Below are positions 1-5,421 of a stretch of 5,421 nt of DNA, piece after piece. The stretch covers positions 1 to 5,421 of the forward strand of contig JALVWV010000001.1 in assembly GCA_027023145.1 (NCBI GenBank). The letters are read 5' to 3'. Each line of letters starts with the position of its first letter. Positions within the stretch are counted from its first letter, which is position 1. This DNA is from Campylobacteraceae bacterium (lineage in GTDB: Bacteria; Campylobacterota; Campylobacteria; Campylobacterales; Sulfurovaceae). The notes under the pieces were generated by a model. It had not been told where the DNA came from and searched no databases. It saw nothing but the letters and a program-made list of their open reading frames with translations. A program made the position numbers and the translations under genes.

Positions 1-849
1 GGCGTATTTCTCAAAGACATCCTTGAAGAACACCTCTACCGCATGGCCGAAGATGATTGGATCGGAGACTTTCATCATAGTTGCTTTGAGGTGAATCGAC
101 CAGAGAACCCCTTTCTCTTTGGCTTCTTCGATGCTCTTGGCGAGAAAAGCACGCAGGGCTTTGGCCGACATGAAGGCAGCATCAAGCACTTCTTTATCCA
201 GCGCATCAATCTCTTTGAGGAGTTCTACTCCCCCCTCTTTTTTATGGAGTTCAATGCGGACTTTTCCTGCACCATCTTTGATGATCGATTGTTCGCTGGC
301 ATAGAAATCTCCCTCCTCCATGTAGGTGACATACGTTTTGGCATCGTCGGCAAATGGACGGAGTTTGTGGGGATTATTTTGGGCAAACTTCTTGACCGCT
401 TTGGCGGCACGGCGATCGGAGTTCCCTTCGCGCAGGACAGGGTTGACAGCCGAGCCGAGGCACGTGTTGTACTGGAGACGGATCGCTTTCTCCTCTTCGG
501 TTTCCGGGTTTTCCGGAAAATCCGGGAGGGCATACCCTTGACTCTGAAGTTCGGCGATGCATGCTTTGAGTTGTCCGATCGATGCAGAGATGTTGGGGAG
601 TTTGATGATGTTGCCATCGGGTTGTTTGACCACCTGCCCAAGGTACGCCAACTCATCGTCGATACGCTGATCTTCGTTGAGGTAGTCACGCATAGTCGCG
701 ATGACCCGTCCGGCGAGTGAAATGTCACGCTCTTCGACATTGAGCCCGGCGGCTGCGGTAAACTTCTGCACGATGGGGAGCAGAGAATAAGTAGCCAGTG
801 CCGGCGCCTCGTCGATTTTGGTCCAGATGATGGTGGGGAGTGAACTCAT
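1..849 (-). CDS. icd: Monomeric NADP-dependent isocitrate dehydrogenase, N-terminal 283 residues (3' end outside window)
   Basis: This enzyme oxidatively decarboxylates isocitrate to 2-oxoglutarate with NADP in the cytoplasm; in reductive-TCA autotrophs it can run as the carboxylase. Reading back from the ATG at 849-847, the frame is open to the window edge. It begins MSSLPTIIWTKIDEAPALAT, the characteristic opening of the large monomeric class (about 740 residues), which is unrelated in length and layout to the 400-residue dimeric class. Family substrate/metal-binding motifs are present: KLPNISAS (residues 83-90), LGSAVNPVLREGNSDRRA (131-148, holding Ser133, Asn136, Arg140 and Arg146, which I equate with the isocitrate-binding residues known from Azotobacter) and HLKATMMKVSDP (253-264, with Lys255). 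The start is supported by AGGAGAA at 856-862, six bases upstream. About 60% of the protein, including the NADP-binding part, lies outside the window. Monomeric type is firm; the physiological direction is inference. Confidence 0.96.
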   Translation of the reverse strand, partial: MSSLPTIIWTKIDEAPALATYSLLPIVQKFTAAAGLNVEERDISLAGRVIATMRDYLNEDQRIDDELAYLGQVVKQPDGNIIKLPNISASIGQLKACIAELQSQGYALPDFPENPETEEEKAIRLQYNTCLGSAVNPVLREGNSDRRAAKAVKKFAQNNPHKLRPFADDAKTYVTYMEEGDFYASEQSIIKDGAGKVRIELHKKEGGVELLKEIDALDKEVLDAAFMSAKALRAFLAKSIEEAKEKGVLWSIHLKATMMKVSDPIIFGHAVEVFFKDVFEKYA

Positions 850-887
850 GGTGGGTTCTCCTGTATGTGTGTAATATTTGCATAGAG

Positions 888-896
888 ATTGTAGCA
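888..896 (-). promoter_or_regulatory. Candidate extended -10 promoter for icd
   Basis: On the minus strand the sequence reads TGCTACAAT, an extended -10 (TGn followed by TACAAT, five of six matches to TATAAT), about 39 bases upstream of the icd start codon and upstream of its AGGAGAA ribosome site. No good -35 lies at 16-18 bases; the region there is AT-rich with two TAACG repeats (908-912, 915-919). The rest of the 154-base gap between icd and the LprI-like gene (850-1003) shows no gene and no convincing terminator. The call rests on motif match only. Confidence 0.35.
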
Positions 897-1003
897 ATTT
901 GCAACACCGTTACACGTTAAACAGGGTAAAAAAGTTGAGGGGGAGTTATAGGTGTTTCTTAACGATACAATCGAGTCGTCTCTTTTGAAGGTTTACCATA
1001 CAC

Positions 1004-1621
1004 TTACGAGGTTCTGTTCTGCGCCAACCCCCTAAGCTCTTTCATGCGCTGAGTGGTCATTTCCATCCGGCATCCATCGCCATTGAGCCCATCAATCGTG
1101 CCGCCGGTGCGACCGTACTCAAATCCACATTTGGCATCCCGGTATGTGATCCATGCCCGCTGTACCGACCGAAGTTCGACACGTTTGGCCGGGGAGAGAG
1201 ACCGCAAGGCATCCCGATAAGCAATGTTGAGTTGTGCATCAAGACGCGTAAGCTCTCGGTGATTGCACTCGCGCATACGCGATGTCACCCCGCCGCTGTG
1301 ATCGATGCACGTATTGTAGTTCTCCTCCTCCATACGTTTCTGAGGTGCCAACACAAAACGACGCACCTCATCGAACGTTTTACAGAGCCGTTTACTCGGC
1401 GTGCAGTAGATCCGTACCCCACGAGAGTTGACCATCGTTCGGCACGAGCGGGGCGTGATCGAATTGTCACTGTAATAATCCAGACGACATCGATCCCATC
1501 CGTTCGCAAGCTCGACAGAGACCATATCCCCTTCATACACCGGGGAGACAAAACGCATACTTCCTTCACCCCAGCCATACGAAAGGGTCATCAGCCATAG
1601 GATTGTGATGTGTCGTAACAT
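1004..1621 (-). CDS. Secreted cysteine-rich protein with C-terminal LprI/DUF1311 (lysozyme-inhibitor-like) domain
   Basis: This is a predicted exported protein of 205 residues. Residues 1-20 look like a signal peptide (MLRHITILWLMTLSYG, then WGEG); I see no lipobox cysteine, so it is probably periplasmic rather than a lipoprotein. Residues about 105-200 match the LprI/DUF1311 pattern: Cys105, Cys119 (RECNHREL), LDAQLNIAYRDAL (127-139), the hallmark VQRAWITYRDAKC (153-165), Cys184 and a final TTQRMKEL helix. Family members inhibit lysozyme or act in the envelope, but most are uncharacterised, so inhibition is not shown here. Residues 21-100 carry four further cysteines (45, 60, 73, 80) and resemble nothing I recognise; eight cysteines suggest disulfides. 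I chose the ATG at 1621 over the in-frame ATG at 1663 because it has AAGGAA seven bases upstream, starts the signal peptide directly, and the longer start lies inside a terminator hairpin. Confidence 0.85.
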   Translation of the reverse strand: MLRHITILWLMTLSYGWGEGSMRFVSPVYEGDMVSVELANGWDRCRLDYYSDNSITPRSCRTMVNSRGVRIYCTPSKRLCKTFDEVRRFVLAPQKRMEEENYNTCIDHSGGVTSRMRECNHRELTRLDAQLNIAYRDALRSLSPAKRVELRSVQRAWITYRDAKCGFEYGRTGGTIDGLNGDGCRMEMTTQRMKELRGLAQNRTS

Positions 1622-1628
1622 GCAGTGG

Positions 1629-1634
1629 TTCCTT
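1629..1634 (-). promoter_or_regulatory. Ribosome binding site that fixes the start of the LprI-like gene
   Basis: The minus strand reads AAGGAA, then seven bases, then the ATG at 1621-1619. No comparable site precedes the upstream in-frame ATG at 1663, which lies within the hairpin stem of the terminator. This decides for a 205-residue rather than a 219-residue product. Confidence 0.75.
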
Positions 1635-1640
1635 ATATTG

Positions 1641-1663
1641 TAAAAAATGCGGAAGCTCCGCAT
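1641..1663 (-). terminator. Intrinsic (Rho-independent) terminator after the small membrane-protein genes
   Basis: On the minus strand ATGCGGA, loop GCT, TCCGCAT forms a perfect 7-bp stem with a 3-base loop (1663-1647), followed immediately by a run of T (1647-1642). It lies 21 bases past the stop of the 32-codon gene and so closes the transcript that carries the small genes and possibly dnaE. It ends only 19 bases before the start codon of the LprI-like gene. Confidence 0.85.
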
Positions 1664-1684
1664 GAGAAGAAGAGTGAAAAACTT

Positions 1685-1783
1685 TTATGGCTGTGTTGTT
1701 GTAAAACTTTTCATCGTCGCATACATACTCACAAGCAACGCACCCACAAAAGCAATAATACCTATTGCATATAAAATACTCAT
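1685..1783 (-). CDS. Very small single-span membrane protein, 32 residues, unknown function
   Basis: I do not recognise this protein. The frame begins MSILYAIGIIAFVGALLVSM and ends MKSFTTTQP before TAA. Residues 3-22 are an almost uninterrupted hydrophobic stretch, long enough for one membrane span, followed by a short polar tail with one lysine. Support for its being a gene: its ATG (1783-1781) directly follows the TAA of the 75-residue gene (TAAATG, no gap); AGAGGAG lies six bases before the ATG, inside the last codons of that upstream gene; and a strong terminator follows 21 bases after the stop. Together these suggest translational coupling to, and joint function with, the 75-residue membrane protein. 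Most gene callers would drop it for length. It could be a small subunit or regulator of a membrane complex; nothing here says which. Confidence 0.65.
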   Translation of the reverse strand: MSILYAIGIIAFVGALLVSMYATMKSFTTTQP

Positions 1784-2011
1784 TTACAACTCCTCTAATT
1801 CTTTTATTTTTTTCAAACCGATTTTATTGAGCATGACAATAAAAACCGCCAGCATGATTATGGATACAATATCCAAAAGCAGCATCAGCGTTTCCGCTGT
1901 AGTATAATGATTGACAAGCCAACTAACCAGCCCCATTATGGCAGCCACACCCACTCCAATCCAAAATTTGATCCAACTGATCTCTTCTTTTTCTTTGTCA
2001 ATTTTTCCCAT
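1784..2011 (-). CDS. Small two-span membrane protein, 75 residues, unknown function
   Basis: I cannot assign this to a named family. The protein starts with a charged segment (MGKIDKEKEE, residues 1-10). Two hydrophobic segments follow, at about 16-35 (FWIGVGVAAIMGLVSWLVNH) and 41-62 (TLMLLLDIVSIIMLAVFIVM), and it ends in a charged, helix-prone tail (LKKIKELEEL, 66-75). A hairpin with both ends in the cytoplasm is the simplest topology, since lysines dominate both ends. It lies 28 bases after dnaE and is directly followed by the 32-residue gene. The only possible upstream extension is blocked by an in-frame TAA three codons before the ATG, so the start is fixed unless it lies inside span 1. 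No Shine-Dalgarno precedes it; instead a TATAAT ends five bases before the ATG. The small size and two spans also resemble a holin, but there is no phage context and I do not favour that. Confidence 0.8.
   Translation of the reverse strand: MGKIDKEKEEISWIKFWIGVGVAAIMGLVSWLVNHYTTAETLMLLLDIVSIIMLAVFIVMLNKIGLKKIKELEEL
1790..1796 (-). promoter_or_regulatory. Ribosome binding site of the 32-residue gene, embedded in the preceding gene
   Basis: The minus strand reads AGAGGAG, then TTGTAA, then ATG. The site overlaps the last Leu-Glu-Glu codons of the 75-residue protein, and the six-base spacer ends in that protein's stop codon. It is a strong match at ideal spacing and is the main evidence that the 32-codon frame is translated. 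Ribosomes ending on the first gene would uncover or reuse this site. Confidence 0.7.
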
Positions 2012-2016
2012 GTCAC

Positions 2017-2043
2017 ATTATACCATAAATACAGTCATCTCAA
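2017..2043 (-). promoter_or_regulatory. Consensus-like promoter overlapping the dnaE stop codon
   Basis: The -10 is a perfect TATAAT (2022-2017) preceded by TGG, giving an extended -10. TTGAGA (2043-2038; five of six matches to TTGACA) lies 15 bases upstream and includes the dnaE TGA; that spacing is a little short, but an extended -10 tolerates a weak -35. The predicted transcription start is within a base or two of 2010-2011, the A or T of the ATG of the 75-residue gene, so the transcript would be leaderless. Confidence 0.55.
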
Positions 2044-5000
2044 CTCGCTACCAACGCCTCTTCGGGATAAACCCCCAGCTCTCGCGCTTCGACGAGGAAG
2101 CCTTCTCCTACCCGGATTTTGGACTCGATGACGATGTCGGCAAGTTTACTCTTGATGTGCAGCTCCAGCGGGCGGCGGCCGGGGTGTTTTTCGGCGAGAC
2201 AGAAGAGATCTTCGGCGATCTTGGGGTCGGGCATGAGATCGAGAGCGATGATGAGTGGGGGCTGTTCAGGCTCGGGAGTGTGGTGCTCCTCTTTTTTGAT
2301 CTTGACTTTTTCTTTGCGGGCATCTTTGAGGGATTCGATCTTGAGGATGTTCATCCGGGTAAACTCCCCATCGCGTGTGACCTTGACCTTGAATGCGATC
2401 GGTTTGGTCATGTCAAAATCCTCCTCAAGCTCTTTGAGGCGGTTTTCAAACAGCATCAGCTCGATGTTGCCGTGCAAATCCATGATGTTGGCGATGCCGA
2501 ATTTGTTCCCTTTTTTGCTGATCTTGTGGGTGATCTCTTCGATTCGCCCAATGATAAGTGCCTGCGATCCGTCGGCCAGATCCGCGATCTCAGAGCTGAG
2601 CGTGTAGTTGATCTTGGAGAGCTCCTCGCGATACTTATCCAGCGGGTGACCCGAGACATAGAAGCCGAGCGATTCTTTCTCAAACTCCAGTATCTGCATC
2701 GGCTCGTACTCGTCCATTTTGGTCAACTCCACCTCCACACTCGTCATCTCTTCTCCACCGCCAAAGAGTGAGCCGACCGCCATCTTTTTGGCTTCGGCTG
2801 CCTTTTTGGCCGCATCGACGATCTCCTCGATCTGCACCAGCATCGCCTGGCGTGAATACTCGAAACTGTCAAAGGCACCAGCCTTGATGAGGGCTTCGAC
2901 CACCTTTTTGTTGACTTTGGTCGCATCGATCCGGGAGACAAAATCGCTCAGGCTGGTAAATTTTCCCTCTTTTCGCGCTTCGAGAATCGACCGGATGGCG
3001 ATGTCTCCAGCTCCTTTGACCGCTCCGAGTCCGAAGATGACCGACTCTTTGCCGTCGATGTTGTCGGCGATAAACTCCAGATCGGAACGGTTGATATCGG
3101 GTGGGAGGAGCTGGATATCCATGTGTCCGAGCTCATCGACGTATTTGACGACTTTGTCGGTGTTGTTTTTCTCCAGCGTCAAGATCGCCGCCATGAATTC
3201 GGTGGGGTAGTAGTATTTGAGATACGAGGTGTAGAAAGTGACCATCGCATAGGCGGCTGAGTGGGATTTGTTGAATCCGTATCCGGCAAACTTGACGATC
3301 AAGTCGAAGAGCTCTTCGGCCTTGAAGCGATCGAAGCCCTTCTTCGCTGCCCCTTCGGCAAACTCGTCTTTGAGCTTGTCCATCTCCTCCTTGATCTTCT
3401 TCCCCATCGCCCGGCGCACGAGATCCGCCCCGCCGAGGCTGAAGCCCCCGATGGTCTGGACGATCTGCATGACTTGTTCCTGATAGACAATGACACCATA
3501 AGTAGGCTTGAGGATCGGTTCGAGCTCAGGAAACATGTAGGTAATCTCCGCCCGACCATGCTTGCGCTCGACAAAATCATCCAGCATCCCCGACTCCATC
3601 GGTCCCGGACGGTAGAGTGCCAGCATCGCGATGACATCTTCAAACCCATCTGGCTTGAGCTTTTTGGCCAGGTCACGCATACCGCTCGATTCGATCTGGA
3701 AGAGCCCGAGGGTTTCCCCGGTGCCGATGTACTCATACACTTTGGGGTCGTTGATGTCCTCTTCGACGAAGTTGATCCGTTTGCCGTGGCGCTTCTCGAC
3801 GAGCTGAAGGGCTTCTTCGATGACGGTGAGAGTCTTGAGACCGAGGAAGTCAAATTTGATGAGGTCTACATCCTCAACGTACTTGCCGCTGTACTGCGTC
3901 GCCAGTGTGTCCATCCCGGAGGGTTTAAACAGCGGGGTTTTGAGCCAAAGGGGTTCATTGGAGATGACGACACCGGCAGCGTGGGTGCCGGCGTTACGGT
4001 TGAGCCCTTCGAGGGCTTTGGCAAATTTCCAGACACGCGCTGCCTGCGGATCGCTCTCGATGAGTTCTTTGATCTTGGGTTCTTTTTCGTACGCACCCTC
4101 CAGATCGATCCCCAGTTCATCGGGGATCAGCTTGGCAAAGGCATCGGCCTTGGAGTACGGCATATCGAGCACCCGTGCGACATCACGGATCACCCCTTTG
4201 GCCAGCAATTTACCAAAGGTGATGATCTGCGCGACGTTGACCCGACCGTATTTGTCCACCACATAGTCGAGGATCTCCTGCCGACGCGCCTGGCAAAAGT
4301 CCATATCGATATCCGGCATGCTCACCCGTTCAGGGTTGAGAAATCGCTCAAACAGCAATCCGTACGGAATCGGATCGATGTCAGTAATCCGCAGCGAATA
4401 CGCCACCAGCGACCCGGCCGCCGATCCACGACCTGGCCCCACCGGAATCCCCATTTGCTTGGCGACATCGACAAAATCCCAAACGATAAGCATATACCCG
4501 GGAAATTTCATCGAGTTGATGATCTCGATCTCCGTCTCGAGGCGTTCCCGGTACTCGTCGTGCTTCTCTTCCGGGACGATCTTGAGACGCTCTTTGAGTC
4601 CTTCGCGTGCCTCGTGCATGAAGAGGACTTTGTCGTTCTCCAGCGAATACTCGACATCGGGCTCCGGCAGTGTCAATCCCACCGCTTCGGCACGCTCACG
4701 GGCAAATTTGAAGTTCGGGGGTGTGGGATTGCCCAGCTTGATCTCGAGGTTGCATTTGTCCGCAATCTCCTGCGTGTTCTCCAGCGCTTCAGGAATGTCA
4801 GCAAAGAGTCGTGCCATCTCTTCAGGGGACTTGACATAAAATTCCCGCACCGAGTGGCGCAGCCGGTCGGGATCGTCGTAGAGTTTGTTCATCGCGATAC
4901 ACATAAACGCCTCATGCGCCTCCCCGTCATCCTGCTCACTATAGTGGGTGTCGTTGGTCGCGACAATCTTGATTCCGGTCTCTTGCGAAAGGCGGATGAT

Positions 5001-5421
5001 ATCCTTGTCGATCCGCTGCTGATCGCCGATCCCGTGCCGCATAATCTCGAGGTAAAAATCCTCCCCAAAAAGCTCCTTATAGCGCAGCGCCACTGCTTTG
5101 GCCTCTTCGTACCCTTTGGCACCGTTTTTGAGGTTGCGCTCCGAGAGGTTAAGGTTCCAGTTGATCTCCCCCTGCAAACACGCCGAAGAGCACACCAGCC
5201 CCTCGGCATGGTCTTTAAGTAGATTCCAGTTGATCCGGGGGTAGTAGTAAAAGCCGTCGATGTAGGCTTTGGAGCTTAGCAGCATGAGGTTTTTGTACCC
5301 GACGTCGTTTTTGGCATACAGGCACAAGTGGTACCGCTGACGCACGCTTTTGTCCCCGATATCCTCCTGATTGTGCAGGTACGCTTCCATCCCGATGATT
5401 GGTTTGATCCCCTCTTTACGC
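2040..5421 (-). CDS. dnaE: DNA polymerase III alpha subunit, DnaE type (5' end outside window)
   Basis: This is the catalytic subunit of the replicative polymerase. The frame is open from the window edge; the Met at 5390-5388 is internal (preceded by IKPIIG, the family's PHP-domain motif), so some tens of N-terminal residues are missing. Numbering from that Met: PHP domain to about 200 (RYHLCLYAKN, SACLQGEI, NDTHY); palm with GPGRGSAAGS (318-327), MPDIDMDF (358-365; catalytic Asp362 and Asp364) and KFDFLGLKTLTVI (512-524; third Asp514); YRPGPMESG (593-601) and YGVIVYQEQVMQI (631-643) in the polymerase core; helix-hairpin-helix near 786-800 (LGAVKGAGDIAI); clamp-binding region near 872-876; OB fold about 943-1020; C-terminal tail to 1116. 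The catalytic Asp triad is intact and there is no intein or frameshift. It stops at TGA 2042-2040. No terminator follows, so transcripts may continue into the small membrane genes. Confidence 0.98.
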   Translation of the reverse strand, partial: RKEGIKPIIGMEAYLHNQEDIGDKSVRQRYHLCLYAKNDVGYKNLMLLSSKAYIDGFYYYPRINWNLLKDHAEGLVCSSACLQGEINWNLNLSERNLKNGAKGYEEAKAVALRYKELFGEDFYLEIMRHGIGDQQRIDKDIIRLSQETGIKIVATNDTHYSEQDDGEAHEAFMCIAMNKLYDDPDRLRHSVREFYVKSPEEMARLFADIPEALENTQEIADKCNLEIKLGNPTPPNFKFARERAEAVGLTLPEPDVEYSLENDKVLFMHEAREGLKERLKIVPEEKHDEYRERLETEIEIINSMKFPGYMLIVWDFVDVAKQMGIPVGPGRGSAAGSLVAYSLRITDIDPIPYGLLFERFLNPERVSMPDIDMDFCQARRQEILDYVVDKYGRVNVAQIITFGKLLAKGVIRDVARVLDMPYSKADAFAKLIPDELGIDLEGAYEKEPKIKELIESDPQAARVWKFAKALEGLNRNAGTHAAGVVISNEPLWLKTPLFKPSGMDTLATQYSGKYVEDVDLIKFDFLGLKTLTVIEEALQLVEKRHGKRINFVEEDINDPKVYEYIGTGETLGLFQIESSGMRDLAKKLKPDGFEDVIAMLALYRPGPMESGMLDDFVERKHGRAEITYMFPELEPILKPTYGVIVYQEQVMQIVQTIGGFSLGGADLVRRAMGKKIKEEMDKLKDEFAEGAAKKGFDRFKAEELFDLIVKFAGYGFNKSHSAAYAMVTFYTSYLKYYYPTEFMAAILTLEKNNTDKVVKYVDELGHMDIQLLPPDINRSDLEFIADNIDGKESVIFGLGAVKGAGDIAIRSILEARKEGKFTSLSDFVSRIDATKVNKKVVEALIKAGAFDSFEYSRQAMLVQIEEIVDAAKKAAEAKKMAVGSLFGGGEEMTSVEVELTKMDEYEPMQILEFEKESLGFYVSGHPLDKYREELSKINYTLSSEIADLADGSQALIIGRIEEITHKISKKGNKFGIANIMDLHGNIELMLFENRLKELEEDFDMTKPIAFKVKVTRDGEFTRMNILKIESLKDARKEKVKIKKEEHHTPEPEQPPLIIALDLMPDPKIAEDLFCLAEKHPGRRPLELHIKSKLADIVIESKIRVGEGFLVEARELGVYPEEALVAS

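Noticed and set aside
43..720. A 225-codon open frame on the plus strand
   Set aside because: It is antisense to icd, whose minus-strand translation matches the monomeric isocitrate dehydrogenase signature over its whole visible length.
961..980. Possible terminator after the LprI-like gene (CGAT-TGT-ATCG on the minus strand)
   Set aside because: The stem is only 4 bp and has no following T-run.
1232..1600. A 122-codon plus-strand frame
   Set aside because: It is the antisense shadow of the LprI-like gene, which has the signal peptide, ribosome site and conserved cysteines.
1637..1642. TACAAT as a -10 box for the LprI-like gene
   Set aside because: Transcription would start around 1630, within the AAGGAA ribosome site, and no -35 is apparent; it is probably the end of the terminator T-tract.
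1622..1663. A 14-residue N-terminal extension of the LprI-like protein from the ATG at 1663
   Set aside because: That ATG and following codons encode the terminator hairpin and T-run, lack a ribosome site, and would put a charged stretch before the signal peptide.
1784..2011. Phage holin identity for the two-span protein
   Set aside because: Size and topology fit loosely, but there is no endolysin or phage gene nearby and the neighbour is dnaE.
1911..2771. A 286-codon plus-strand frame spanning the 75-residue gene and the dnaE 3' end
   Set aside because: It crosses two real minus-strand genes and their promoter and has no ribosome site or recognisable domain; it mirrors dnaE codon usage.
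3261..5222. A 653-codon open frame on the plus strand
   Set aside because: It lies entirely antisense to dnaE, whose protein carries intact family motifs. The codon usage of the GC-richer dnaE avoids stops in the opposite frame; the plus-strand product shows no recognisable domain.

Overview
The window reads as ordinary chromosomal sequence from a bacterium most likely in the Campylobacterota (epsilonproteobacteria), perhaps a sulfur-oxidising chemolithoautotroph of the Sulfurovum/Sulfuricurvum/Nitratifractor kind. This rests on recalled family resemblance (style of the DnaE protein, a monomeric isocitrate dehydrogenase, compact gene packing), not on a search. All genes are on the minus strand, so transcription runs from high to low coordinates.

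Layout in transcription order. 5421-2040: dnaE, the replicative DNA polymerase III alpha subunit, 5'-truncated by the window edge. 2043-2017: a consensus-like promoter overlapping the dnaE stop codon. 2011-1784 and 1783-1685: two tiny, AT-rich membrane-protein genes of 75 and 32 codons, abutting as TAAATG. 1663-1641: a clear intrinsic terminator. 1621-1004: a secreted, cysteine-rich protein with a C-terminal LprI/DUF1311 (lysozyme-inhibitor-like) domain. 1003-850: a 154-base intergenic region with a weak candidate promoter. 849-1: the first 283 codons of a monomeric NADP-dependent isocitrate dehydrogenase, cut by the other window edge.

The genes do not form one pathway. dnaE is replication, icd is central carbon metabolism (oxidative TCA, or the reductive TCA cycle if the host is autotrophic), and the LprI-like protein is an envelope/periplasmic function. 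The part least explained by known families is the small membrane-protein pair between dnaE and the terminator. Its second member is probably missed by gene callers, and its first member seems to lack a Shine-Dalgarno and to sit at leaderless distance from a TATAAT box. I see no mobile element, CRISPR array, RNA gene or obviously new multi-gene system.
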